A stretch of DNA of 19,423 bases from Oscillospiraceae bacterium (GTDB taxonomy: Bacteria; Bacillota_A; Clostridia; Oscillospirales; Ruminococcaceae), in the NCBI GenBank assembly GCA_017829075.1, contig JAGAJA010000039.1, positions 1 through 19,423 of the forward strand, in the 5' to 3' direction. The position numbers were made by a program, and so were the translations under genes. Under the pieces are notes generated by a model that was given only the letters and a program-made list of their open reading frames with translations, was not told where the DNA came from and made no database searches. Below are positions 6,451 through 14,173 of this stretch, in pieces; positions within the stretch are counted from its first letter, which is position 1; each line of letters starts with the position of its first letter.

Positions 6451-8259
6451 ATGCTAAAAACAGCACAGAACGGCTCTGTAACAATACTTCCCGGAGTTTT
6501 TCGGGAGAGAATGGACGTAAACCGCAGCTATCTTCTTGAACTGGACAGCAACTGCCTGCTCCAGAATTTCTACCTTGAAGCCGGAGTGATCCTGCCGGGT
6601 CTTCAGGTGGTGGACGATCCGGAAAAATCAAAGCTGCACTGGGGCTGGGAGGCTCCCACCTGCCAGCTTCGCGGGCATTTCCTCGGACACTGGCTGTCTG
6701 CGGCGGCGAAGCTTGTGGCTTTTGAGAACGACATGGAGCTAAAGGTGAAGCTGGACAGGATAGTGAGCGAGCTTGCACGCTGTCAGGAGCTTAACGGCGG
6801 CGAGTGGATAGGCTCTATCCCTGAGAAATACTTCACCCGTCTGATAAACGACCAGTACATATGGTCTCCGCAGTATACCCTGCACAAGACGATAATGGGT
6901 CTTACACACGCGTATACCTATGCGGGCAACCGGCAGGCGCTGGATATCCTTTCGCACCTTTCCGATTGGTATATCCGCTGGACGGAAAAGGCGGCTCAGA
7001 CTAATCCTCATGCGGTTTACAGCGGTGAGGAGGCAGGAATGCTGGAGGTCTGGGCGGAGCTTTATCAGCTTACCTGTGACGAGAGGTATATGACGCTTGC
7101 CAAGCGTTATTCCGATGTAGGACTGTTCAGAACGCTGCGTGAGGGCAGGGACGGACTTACAAACTGCCATGCAAACGCAAGCATTCCGTTCACCCACGGC
7201 GCGGCAAAGCTGTATGAGATCACCGGAGATCAGCAGTGGCTGGACATTCTGAAGCAGTTCTGGAAATGCGCGGTGACTGACCGGGGAATGTTCTGCACCA
7301 GTGGAATGAACGCCGGAGAATTCTGGGTTCCTCCCTTTATGCAGGGACATTTCCTCGGAAGCAACGATCAGGAATTCTGCACGGTATACAACATGGTGAG
7401 GACAGCCTCCTATCTATACAAATTCACTGGCGAGGCGCAGTATGCGGATTACATCGAACGCTGCCTTTACAACGGATTTCTGGCGCAGCAGAACCCGCAT
7501 ACGGGAATGCCGACCTACTTCCTGCCGCTGAATGCAGGCAGCCGGAAGAAGTGGGGAACAAAGACGCGGGATTTCTGGTGCTGTCATGGGACTATGGTAC
7601 AGGCGCAGACTCTCTATCCGGAGCTTATCTATTTCAGCGAAGAGAGCCGCGTTATCATCGCGCAGTATATTCCTTCACGATATGAAACTGAGATTTCCGG
7701 TGCGCGGGTGACGGTTGAGCAGACCACCGGAATGAAGTACTACAACGATCAGGCGTTCTTTGACGAAAAGGACGATGGACAGATGTCACGCTGGCTGATG
7801 AAATTCACTGTGAGCTGCGATAATCCCGCTAGATTCACCCTGTCGCTGCGTGTTCCGGAATGGATAAGATCCGAGCCGGAGATAACTCTTGACGGCGAAA
7901 GAATAACCGTCCCGATAAAGGACGGATATCTTGAAATTACTGCGGACTGGCACAACAGCGCGTTGCAGGTATATTTCCCGGCGGGACTCCGCACCGAGGC
8001 ATTGCCGGATATCCCGGAGCTTGCCGCTGTGGTGGACGGCCCTGTGGTTCTGGCGGGACTTACCGGCAGCGACTGCGGAATTGTCGGACTGGACAGCCCG
8101 CAGGAAGTATTCGTTCCGCAGTATGAGCACACTTATGGCACATTCCCGTGGCGGCAAAATAGCTGGCGCACCAGAAATCAGCCCCAGTCGGTGATGTTCC
8201 GCCCGCTGTATGAGATAACTGACGAGGAGTATACGGTATACTTCACAAAGAAGAATTAA
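6451..8259 (+). CDS. Beta-L-arabinofuranosidase, DUF1680 / GH127-type
   Basis: Glycoside hydrolase of the DUF1680 (GH127, possibly GH146) group, which releases L-arabinofuranose from plant beta-arabinosides such as those on extensin. It has 602 residues and no signal peptide, so it acts in the cytoplasm on imported oligosaccharides. The zinc/cysteine site known from Bifidobacterium HypBA1 (Glu, Cys, Cys, Cys) is present as Glu308 and Cys310 in QEFC and Cys377-Cys378 in FWCCHG; the second of the CC pair's region holds the cysteine nucleophile in that enzyme. Glu290 is a candidate acid/base. An (alpha/alpha)6 barrel fills roughly 15-400, then a beta-sandwich. The ATG at 6451 is chosen because AGGAGG precedes it by 8 bases; the upstream in-frame GTG at 6373 has none and lies before the promoter. 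It ends tail to tail with the AraC gene, overlapping by 4 bp. Confidence 0.9.
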   Translation: MLKTAQNGSVTILPGVFRERMDVNRSYLLELDSNCLLQNFYLEAGVILPGLQVVDDPEKSKLHWGWEAPTCQLRGHFLGHWLSAAAKLVAFENDMELKVKLDRIVSELARCQELNGGEWIGSIPEKYFTRLINDQYIWSPQYTLHKTIMGLTHAYTYAGNRQALDILSHLSDWYIRWTEKAAQTNPHAVYSGEEAGMLEVWAELYQLTCDERYMTLAKRYSDVGLFRTLREGRDGLTNCHANASIPFTHGAAKLYEITGDQQWLDILKQFWKCAVTDRGMFCTSGMNAGEFWVPPFMQGHFLGSNDQEFCTVYNMVRTASYLYKFTGEAQYADYIERCLYNGFLAQQNPHTGMPTYFLPLNAGSRKKWGTKTRDFWCCHGTMVQAQTLYPELIYFSEESRVIIAQYIPSRYETEISGARVTVEQTTGMKYYNDQAFFDEKDDGQMSRWLMKFTVSCDNPARFTLSLRVPEWIRSEPEITLDGERITVPIKDGYLEITADWHNSALQVYFPAGLRTEALPDIPELAAVVDGPVVLAGLTGSDCGIVGLDSPQEVFVPQYEHTYGTFPWRQNSWRTRNQPQSVMFRPLYEITDEEYTVYFTKKN

Positions 8260-9071
8260 CCCGCCCCGATAGCCGTTCTGTACTGCTTCGGTGTCATTCC
8301 CTCCAGCTTTCTGAAGATCCTCAGATAATACTTTTCATCATTGAAGCCGCAGGAAAATGCGGCTTCTTTTATGCTCACATTCCTGTCGGAGAGAAGCCTT
8401 TTCGACAGGTCAACGCGGCACCTGTTGAGATAGCCGATGATCGTCTGCCCGGTTTCCTTTCTGAAAAGGTATGAGAGATATTCCGGGTTGTAGTGGAATT
8501 CCTCCGCGATTTCCTTTATTGAGAGCTGACGGTGACAGTTTAGCCGAAGCCATTCGGTCATGTCGGAGATGAGCGGCGGCAGGCTGCTGCGCTTTTCCTG
8601 CGCGTCAAGGTATTCCTGCGTTATCTCCATAAGAAGAAGCTTCAGCGCGTATTCTGCCATTCGCGGAGTGTAAAGCTCCCGCCGGGAATTATCCAGAAGC
8701 TGACGGAAAAGCACACTGATACGCTGGGAGGAGGACTTGCCGTATTCTGGGAGTATATACGCGCTGGCAGGATCGGCGGCAGTGGTTTCAAGAAACTCCG
8801 ATATGGGGTTGAAATGCGTCCAGAGGTAGGACAGCTCTTTGTCCGAGGGTTTGCTGCCGAAGTGCTCCGCGCCTTTTTTCAGTATCAACCACTCGCCGCT
8901 TGATACAGCGTATTCAGTGCCGTTAGTAGTTATATTAAGCGTTCCGGACAGAACATAGATAAGCACCCAGCAGTCCATGATCCGGCGCTGGTGCAGAAAT
9001 CCGTCCCGACTGATGAGATTGCCGCTGTTAAAGCATTGAATAGGTGTTTCCTCCGTCAGATAAAAAAGCAT
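8256..9071 (-). CDS. AraC-family transcriptional regulator
   Basis: A 271-residue regulator. The N-terminal cupin-like sensor domain spans about 20-100 (WVLIYVLSGTLNIT, GEWLILKKGAEHF) and would bind the inducing sugar. Two helix-turn-helix units form the C-terminal DNA-binding domain: about 183-205 (LSIKEIAEEFHYNPEYLSYLF) and 232-254 (SIKEAAFSCGFNDEKYYLRIF), ending with the family signature GMTPKQYR. The ATG at 9071 follows AAGGAGG by 10 bases. It is convergent with the arabinofuranosidase gene and divergent from the esterase gene, so it most likely controls one or both in response to arabinose- or xylan-derived sugars. The sugar specificity cannot be read from sequence. Confidence 0.93.
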   Translation of the reverse strand: MLFYLTEETPIQCFNSGNLISRDGFLHQRRIMDCWVLIYVLSGTLNITTNGTEYAVSSGEWLILKKGAEHFGSKPSDKELSYLWTHFNPISEFLETTAADPASAYILPEYGKSSSQRISVLFRQLLDNSRRELYTPRMAEYALKLLLMEITQEYLDAQEKRSSLPPLISDMTEWLRLNCHRQLSIKEIAEEFHYNPEYLSYLFRKETGQTIIGYLNRCRVDLSKRLLSDRNVSIKEAAFSCGFNDEKYYLRIFRKLEGMTPKQYRTAIGAG

Positions 9072-9096
9072 GGTGCAAGCCCTCCTTTTTGAGAGT

Positions 9097-9125
9097 ATTA
9101 TACTATTTTCTGAGGGATAAGTCAA
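9097..9125 (-). promoter_or_regulatory. Promoter of the AraC-family regulator gene
   Basis: Minus strand: -35 TTGACT (9120-9125), 17-base spacer, -10 TATAAT (9097-9102), 26 bases before the ATG. Strong and near consensus, so the regulator is probably made constitutively unless it represses itself. Confidence 0.9.
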
Positions 9126-9158
9126 CCTCAAAAAAGGTCGTATATTTTATTTTACCTC

Positions 9159-9187
9159 TTGATTTTTTGCGAGAAAAATGGTACAAT
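9159..9187 (+). promoter_or_regulatory. Promoter of the esterase gene
   Basis: -35 TTGATT (9159-9164), 17-base spacer, -10 TACAAT (9182-9187) with an upstream TG. It lies back to back with the regulator promoter. The 33 bases between the two -35 boxes hold near-repeats AACCTC (9124-9129) and TACCTC (9153-9158), candidate AraC half-sites. Confidence 0.85.
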
Positions 9188-9208
9188 AAAAAAGTAAATA
9201 TTTTTATC

Positions 9209-9227
9209 TGAACATGATTGATGTTCA
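9209..9227. promoter_or_regulatory. Perfect 7-bp inverted repeat, candidate operator
   Basis: TGAACAT, spacer GATTG, ATGTTCA, placed between the -10 box and the ribosome site of the esterase gene. The symmetry and position just after the transcription start suit a repressor site; in RNA it could also form a hairpin. Confidence 0.5.
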
Positions 9228-9247
9228 TTGACCAGAGGAGCTTAAAC

Positions 9248-10057
9248 ATGACTATCAAGACTTTCAACATCAACTCCGACAAGACCGCATTTGTCAAGGC
9301 TTATCTGCCCGACTCCATTGCCGGACTTCCGTTCTGCGAAAAGCGACCGGCAATCGTGATCTTCCCCGGCGGCGGCTATACACACTGCTCCGATCGGGAG
9401 GGCGAGCCGATCGCGTTCCAGTACCTTGCGCTTGGCTATGCGGCGTTCGTTGTTACTTATGCCTGCAACGAGAAGTTCCCCGAACCGCTGATGAATGCGG
9501 CTTACATATTCTACAAGATCCGTATGCGCGCGGAGGAATTCAGCATTGACCCGCAGAAAATCGCCGTTCTTGGCTGCTCCGCAGGAGGACATCTTGCCGG
9601 CTGCCTTGCGACAATGTGGAGCGATATCCAGCTCACAAAGACCATTGGCTGCGAGCCGGAGGACTTACGCCCCAACGCTGCGATACTCTGCTATCCTGTA
9701 ATAAGCGGAGTGACCGCTCCTCACGAGGGCAGCTTCAAGGTGCTGCTTGGCGAGGACGCTTCAAGATCAGACCTCAGCCGCCTGTCGCTTGAGAACCGCG
9801 TAACACCGAAAACTCCTCCGGTGTTCATCTGGGCGACTGCTAATGACGACTGCGTTTCCGCGCATAATTCGTTGGTAATGGCTAAGGCATGCGTTTCCAA
9901 TAAAGTTCCGGTGGAACTTCACCTGTTCGATGAAGGTCCTCACGGGATTTCCACCTGTGACAAGGCTACCGGCTGGAATGAGGCATTCTATCTGGACAAC
10001 GTTCGCCGCTGGATAGGGCTGTCTGCGGAGTTCCTTGCGAAGTATATGAATGTGTAA
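9248..10057 (+). CDS. Alpha/beta-hydrolase, acetyl-xylan-esterase-like
   Basis: A 269-residue cytoplasmic esterase of the BD-FAE / acetyl xylan esterase-like alpha/beta-hydrolase group. The oxyanion region is FPGGGY (39-44), the nucleophile is Ser111 in the GCSAGGH elbow, the acid is Asp200 or 201 in ATANDDCVSAHNS, and the base is His232 in GPHGIS. It has no signal peptide, so it would deacylate imported sugars. The ATG at 9248 follows AGAGGAG by 7 bases; an upstream in-frame ATG at 9218 lies inside the inverted repeat and has no ribosome site. The shared promoter region with the AraC gene suggests that the esterase and arabinofuranosidase work together on acetylated arabinose-bearing plant oligosaccharides. 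Confidence 0.87.
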   Translation: MTIKTFNINSDKTAFVKAYLPDSIAGLPFCEKRPAIVIFPGGGYTHCSDREGEPIAFQYLALGYAAFVVTYACNEKFPEPLMNAAYIFYKIRMRAEEFSIDPQKIAVLGCSAGGHLAGCLATMWSDIQLTKTIGCEPEDLRPNAAILCYPVISGVTAPHEGSFKVLLGEDASRSDLSRLSLENRVTPKTPPVFIWATANDDCVSAHNSLVMAKACVSNKVPVELHLFDEGPHGISTCDKATGWNEAFYLDNVRRWIGLSAEFLAKYMNV

Positions 10058-10070
10058 TGGGGGTGTACTT

Positions 10071-10412
10071 ATGGCAGTTCCCGACAAAGTGCGCTTTTCC
10101 AAAGGCGAAAAGGCTGCGGAAATACTAGGCGGCATAATGCTGGCGGTATATTCGGCGGTAATTGTACTGCTGATGATACTTGGCATTACCGGCGGCGAGA
10201 ATATCATATTGCTGGTAGTTATGCTGGTTGGTTACGGTATACTTTCAATATGCTCTACATATCCGCAGGGTTCAAACGTGCTAAGTCACCCGGAAAATGC
10301 CACCGATAAAGTTTTTCACCGTGTAAGAATGGGCTGCATTATTGCAAAGTATGTGATCTCCACGGTGATATTTATACTTTCGCTGCCGTTGTTTTCGGCT
10401 TCTGTCCGGTAG
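10071..10412 (+). CDS. Small three-helix membrane protein
   Basis: A 113-residue protein with three predicted membrane segments at about 17-40, 44-62 and 86-109, and a polar loop of about 24 residues (63-85) between the second and third. The N-terminus is short and basic. No catalytic motif or known family is recognised. The ATG at 10071 follows GGGGGTG by 6 bases; an earlier in-frame ATG at 10050 overlaps the esterase stop and lacks a ribosome site. The gene starts 13 bases after the esterase and ends 4 bases before the HAD gene, so it is probably co-transcribed with both. Confidence 0.8.
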   Translation: MAVPDKVRFSKGEKAAEILGGIMLAVYSAVIVLLMILGITGGENIILLVVMLVGYGILSICSTYPQGSNVLSHPENATDKVFHRVRMGCIIAKYVISTVIFILSLPLFSASVR

Positions 10413-10416
10413 TGCC

Positions 10417-11091
10417 ATGAATAATATCGAGTGGATCTTCCTCGACATGGGAGGTACTTTCGTTGACGAATCCGCCGCATGGGAGGACAGAATAAGGCGC
10501 ACCGCCGCAGCAAATGATATCCCGGTACTTGTTGACGGAACGCTCACCTATGGCACGAATGACGCATTGCGAAAAGCAGAGCGTTTCCGTGAGGAAATGG
10601 AACGTGCCGCCGCCGATAATCTGCCGGAGTACCCCACCGCAATGCAGAAATTCGGCATTCGCTATAAGGAACGCTGGAATCACGAGCCGGAGCGCTTGTA
10701 CGAGGGAACAGAGGAAGTCCTGCAACGGCTGCACGAGCGGTACAGGCTGGGAGTTATCGCAAATCAGCCGGAGAACGCACGTCAGAGGCTGGAGCAGTTC
10801 GGGGTGCTGAAATACTTCGACCACTTGACTATTTCCGGCGAAATAGGCTTCTCAAAGCCGTCGCCGACTATATTCCGGGAAACGCTTCGCATGACAGGCG
10901 CTTCTGCGGAAAAATGCTTCATGGTGGGTGATAAGCTCACCAACGACATCGCCCCGGCAAAGAAGCTGGGGTTTCATACCGTGTGGGTGAAGCAGGAATA
11001 CGGCGGAATGAATAGGATAACAGACGAAGGCATGAAGCCGGACTTTACGGTGGACAGTATTTCCGCTCTTCCGGAAATTTTTCTCAGATAA
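10417..11091 (+). CDS. HAD-superfamily hydrolase with altered motifs I and II
   Basis: A 224-residue HAD protein with a helical cap, probably a small-molecule phosphatase. Motif I is FLDMGGT: nucleophile Asp10 is kept, but the usual second aspartate (position 12) is Gly. Motif II reads GVIANQ, with Ala115 where Ser/Thr is normal. Motif III Lys147 (GFSKPSP) and motif IV GDKLTND (Asp172, Asp177) are intact. Some HAD phosphatases, for example YihX-type with DLGN, also lack the second aspartate, so activity remains possible. It lies 4 bases after the membrane protein stop with only a weak ribosome site, suggesting coupling. A strong promoter for lysA begins just after its stop. Confidence 0.85.
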   Translation: MNNIEWIFLDMGGTFVDESAAWEDRIRRTAAANDIPVLVDGTLTYGTNDALRKAERFREEMERAAADNLPEYPTAMQKFGIRYKERWNHEPERLYEGTEEVLQRLHERYRLGVIANQPENARQRLEQFGVLKYFDHLTISGEIGFSKPSPTIFRETLRMTGASAEKCFMVGDKLTNDIAPAKKLGFHTVWVKQEYGGMNRITDEGMKPDFTVDSISALPEIFLR

Positions 11092-11094
11092 CTA

Positions 11095-11123
11095 TTGACA
11101 AATAGAAAATTATGTGTTATTAT
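11095..11123 (+). promoter_or_regulatory. Near-consensus promoter of lysA, followed by an inverted repeat
   Basis: -35 TTGACA (11095-11100, perfect), 17-base spacer, -10 TATTAT (11118-11123). Just downstream GTTAG (11131-11135) and CTAAC (11142-11146) form an inverted repeat at about the transcription start, a possible operator. The leader is only about 40 bases, too short for a lysine riboswitch. Confidence 0.9.
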
Positions 11124-11168
11124 ATAGGCAGTTAGGATAGACTAACGCAAAGAAAGGAGCAAAAGAAA

Positions 11169-12434
11169 ATGAAAACACCATTTGTAACAAAGGAACAGAT
11201 CGAAGAGATCGTAAAGACCTACCCTACGCCGTTCCACATCTATGACGAAAAGGGCATCAGAGAAACCGCCCGCAGCCTGTACAAGGCATTTTCGTGGAAT
11301 AAGGGCTTCAAGGAGTATTTCGCAGTAAAGGCAACCCCCAATCCGTTTATCATGAACATTCTGAGAAGCGAGGGCTGCGGCTTTGACTGCTCAAGCTACA
11401 ATGAACTGCTGCTGAGCGATCAGGTGGGGGCGAAGGAGCATGAGATCATGTTCAGCTCCAACGCTACCCCGGACGAGGATTTCAGGCTTGCCTACAAGCT
11501 TGGCGCGGTTATCAACCTTGACGATTTCACACATATTGATGTTCTGGATAAGCTGACCGGAATTCCGGAAACCATTTCCTGCCGCTACAATCCCGGCGGA
11601 GAGTTCAAGACCGACGGCAGCCCCAATGTTATGGACACACCGAGGGACGCAAAGTACGGCTTCACCCACGACCAGCTTATCGAGGGCTACCGCATACTCA
11701 AGGAAAAGGGTGCGAAGAAGTTCGGTATGCACGCATTCCTTGCGAGCAACACCCTGACTAACGATTATTACCCCACACTGGCGGGAATTCTGTTCCGCAC
11801 AGCAGTGGAGATCAAGGAAAAGACCGGCGTGGAGCTTAGCTTCATCAACCTTTCCGGCGGCGTGGGAGTTCCCTACCGTCCTGACCAGCCCGCGAACGAC
11901 ATCGCGGTTATCGGCGAAAAGGTACACGAGCAGTTCGACAAGATCCTTGTTCCGGCGGGACTTGGCAATATATCCCTCTGCACCGAGCTGGGACGCTTCA
12001 TGCTTGCTCCCAACGGAATGCTCATCGCAAAGGCTATCCGCGAGAAGCACACCTACAAGGAGTACATCGGACTTGACGCCTGCGCCGCAAACCTCATGCG
12101 CCCGGCAATGTACGGAGCTTACCACCACATCACTGTACTCGGCAAGGAGGATCAGCCCTGCGACCACAAGTATGATGTCACCGGCGGTCTGTGCGAGAAC
12201 AACGACAAGTTCGCTATCGACAGAATGCTCCCGAAGATCGACATGGGAGATTACCTTGCTATCCATGACGCGGGCGCGCACGGCTTCTCAATGGGCTATA
12301 ACTACAACGGAAAGCTCAGAAGCGCGGAGCTGCTGCTGCGGGAGGACGGCTCTGTGAAGCTCATCAGACGTGCGGAAACCGCCGCTGATTACTTTGCAAC
12401 CTTCGATTTCGCGAACTATAATTACGACCTGTGA
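11169..12434 (+). CDS. lysA: Diaminopimelate decarboxylase-like PLP enzyme
   Basis: Fold-type III PLP decarboxylase, 421 residues; most likely makes lysine by decarboxylating meso-diaminopimelate. Lys54 in YFAVKATPNP is the Schiff-base lysine. The glycine loop SGGVGVP (229-235) holds the phosphate. Cys342 in GGLCENNDKF supplies the cross-subunit catalytic cysteine, and Tyr377 in GYNYNG completes the site. In the usual HxHIGS motif the sequence is HAFLAS: the second histidine, which stacks on PLP in classical enzymes, is Phe190. This points to a variant subfamily, so another substrate (a different diamino acid or carboxynorspermidine type) cannot be excluded. The ATG follows AAAGGAG. Own promoter; a 13-bp hairpin separates it from trmB. 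Confidence 0.85.
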   Translation: MKTPFVTKEQIEEIVKTYPTPFHIYDEKGIRETARSLYKAFSWNKGFKEYFAVKATPNPFIMNILRSEGCGFDCSSYNELLLSDQVGAKEHEIMFSSNATPDEDFRLAYKLGAVINLDDFTHIDVLDKLTGIPETISCRYNPGGEFKTDGSPNVMDTPRDAKYGFTHDQLIEGYRILKEKGAKKFGMHAFLASNTLTNDYYPTLAGILFRTAVEIKEKTGVELSFINLSGGVGVPYRPDQPANDIAVIGEKVHEQFDKILVPAGLGNISLCTELGRFMLAPNGMLIAKAIREKHTYKEYIGLDACAANLMRPAMYGAYHHITVLGKEDQPCDHKYDVTGGLCENNDKFAIDRMLPKIDMGDYLAIHDAGAHGFSMGYNYNGKLRSAELLLREDGSVKLIRRAETAADYFATFDFANYNYDL

Positions 12435-12443
12435 TAATTACAC

Positions 12444-12475
12444 TGCCGCCGTGCAGAATTTGCTGCATGGCGGCA
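12444..12475 (+). terminator. Hairpin between lysA and trmB (partial terminator or RNA stabiliser)
   Basis: A 13-bp stem (TGCCGCCGTGCAG with CTGCATGGCGGCA, one G.U) with a 6-base loop. It has only ATCGTTT after it instead of a U-tract, so a terminator is doubtful; it may protect the lysA message and still allow read-through to trmB. Confidence 0.5.
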
Positions 12476-12494
12476 ATCGTTTGAGGTAATTCCA

Positions 12495-13169
12495 ATGAGA
12501 ATGAGAAAGAAAAAACATCTGGAGGAGCGGCTTGAAGCCTGCCGTCCGGTAATGCTGGTAATGCAGAACCAGAACGAACACGCAAACGACCCGCTGGACG
12601 AGGCGCTTTTCTTCGACAGCGAGAGGGTTTTCGGCAACAGCAATCCGGTGCATCTTGAGGTGGGAAGCGGCAAGGGCAGCTTCATTCTGGAGCTTGCACG
12701 GCGAAATCCAGATATAAACTACATCGCGGTGGAAAAGACCCCCAACGTGCTTGTCACCGGGGCTGAGGCTCTGATGAACAGCGATATAAAGAACGTCCGA
12801 TTCTGTCTGGGTCAGGCGGAGTATCTGGAGCATTTGTTCCGCCCGCATACCGTGGAAAGGCTGTATCTAAATTTCAGTTGTCCGTTCCCGAAGGAAACCT
12901 ACGCCCGGCACAGGCTCACCCACACCAGATTTCTGACTATCTACAAGCAGATAATGAAGCCCGGTGCGGAGATACACCAGAAAACCGACAATATGCGGCT
13001 GTTTGAATTTTCGATAGAGCATTTTTCGCACAACGGCTTTGCAATGAAAAACGTTTCCCTTGACCTACATAACAGCGGATTTGAGGGGAATATTATGACG
13101 GAGTATGAAAAGCGGTTCACCGAGCTGGGACAGCCTATCTACCGCCTTGAGGCGGTCGTTCCGGAATAA
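12495..13169 (+). CDS. trmB: tRNA (guanine-N7-)-methyltransferase, variant
   Basis: SAM-dependent enzyme that methylates G46 of the tRNA variable loop. The 224 residues match TrmB length. The SAM motif is LEVGSGKGSF (54-63), followed by AVEKTPNVL, and the RRLT-like HRLTHTRFL is at about 139-147. The C-terminal TEYEKRFTELGQPIYRLEAV is typical of the family. The normally invariant DPWPK (after NFS) reads CPFPK, with Cys129 in place of the aspartate implicated in catalysis. The ATG at 12495 is preceded by TGAGGT; a second ATG two codons later is possible. It sits 60 bases after lysA, across a hairpin, and 27 bases before the lipase-like gene. Confidence 0.9.
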   Translation: MRMRKKKHLEERLEACRPVMLVMQNQNEHANDPLDEALFFDSERVFGNSNPVHLEVGSGKGSFILELARRNPDINYIAVEKTPNVLVTGAEALMNSDIKNVRFCLGQAEYLEHLFRPHTVERLYLNFSCPFPKETYARHRLTHTRFLTIYKQIMKPGAEIHQKTDNMRLFEFSIEHFSHNGFAMKNVSLDLHNSGFEGNIMTEYEKRFTELGQPIYRLEAVVPE

Positions 13170-13196
13170 AACGTCAGAACTGCACAGGAGGTTCTT

Positions 13197-14120
13197 ATGA
13201 GGAAAATCACGGGTACGTTTCCAAGCACGTCCGGGCTTTGCCGATGCCGGTATTATATGTATCTGCCGGATAAGCCGAGGGCAGTAATAATGTTGTCGCA
13301 CGGTATGTGCGAGTACATTCAGCGGTACAGAGAGTTTGCGGAGTTCCTCTGTGACAATGGAATAGCGCTTTGCGGAAACGATCACATCGGGCATGGAAAC
13401 TCCGTTTCCGAGCCGGATATGCTGGGGTATTTCGGGGAGTCTGGCGGATATATGTGCATGGTGAAGGATCTGCACCGCATGAAGATGATCATGGAAAAGA
13501 AGTTCCCTGGAATTCCGCATTTCCTGCTGGGACACAGCATGGGCAGCTTTATCGCTAGAATCTACCTTTCACGGTATGACGACCGCTGGGACGGAGCGTT
13601 GATAATGGGTACTGCCGGGGGAGTTACCGGCTCGGCTCCGCTCAGACGGCTGCTGGAGGTGCTGTGCCATACCAAGGACAGCAAGTTTCGCCCGGAGTTC
13701 AGCAGGCGACTTGCGTTCGGCGTGTTCAACCTTAGAATGGAGAACCGCCGCACCCCCAACGACTGGCTGTCCAGAGTTGACGAGAATGTGGATAAATTCA
13801 ATGCCGACCCGCTTTGCAATTTCACATTCACTGTTGCTGGCTTCAAGGATCTGCTGAACGCGCTGATGTGCGCGAATTCTCCAAGCGTTATTGAGAATAC
13901 ACCCACGGATCTTCCGATACTGTTTCTTTCCGGCTCAATGGATCCGGTGGGGGAGTACGGCGCGGGGGTAAGGGCTGCCTGCATGAGGTATCTTGAGCAT
14001 GGCTGTATGGTGAATATCCGGATATACCCCGGAGCGCGGCATGAGCTGCTTTTTGAGCTGAACCGCGACGAGGTGATGAACGATATTCTGGGATTTGTTG
14101 ACAAGCGAACAAAGCGGTGA
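13197..14120 (+). CDS. Lysophospholipase / monoacylglycerol-lipase-like alpha/beta-hydrolase
   Basis: A 307-residue cytoplasmic hydrolase of the Hydrolase_4 / PldB group, expected to cleave fatty acyl esters. The oxyanion strand is LSHGMCEY (33-40), NDHIGHGNS (61-69) is the typical second signature, and the nucleophile is Ser114 in GHSMGS. The remaining triad is Asp249 (SGSMDPVG) and His282 (GARHELL). A helical cap fills about 145-235. A perfect CAGGAGG precedes the ATG by 5 bases. It follows trmB by 27 bases and is likely in the same transcript. The substrate is not evident. Confidence 0.88.
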   Translation: MRKITGTFPSTSGLCRCRYYMYLPDKPRAVIMLSHGMCEYIQRYREFAEFLCDNGIALCGNDHIGHGNSVSEPDMLGYFGESGGYMCMVKDLHRMKMIMEKKFPGIPHFLLGHSMGSFIARIYLSRYDDRWDGALIMGTAGGVTGSAPLRRLLEVLCHTKDSKFRPEFSRRLAFGVFNLRMENRRTPNDWLSRVDENVDKFNADPLCNFTFTVAGFKDLLNALMCANSPSVIENTPTDLPILFLSGSMDPVGEYGAGVRAACMRYLEHGCMVNIRIYPGARHELLFELNRDEVMNDILGFVDKRTKR

Positions 14121-14173
14121 TTGACCGCTGAAATACAATATAGCATCTGCCCTTGTCTTTCGGAGGTAACAAC

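Noticed and set aside
11124..11168. Lysine riboswitch before lysA
   Set aside because: The leader after the promoter is about 40 bases, far shorter than an L-box, and shows only a 5-bp inverted repeat.
11391..12281. Long open frame antisense to lysA (296 codons)
   Set aside because: Shadow of a well-supported PLP enzyme gene; no start signals or recognisable motifs.
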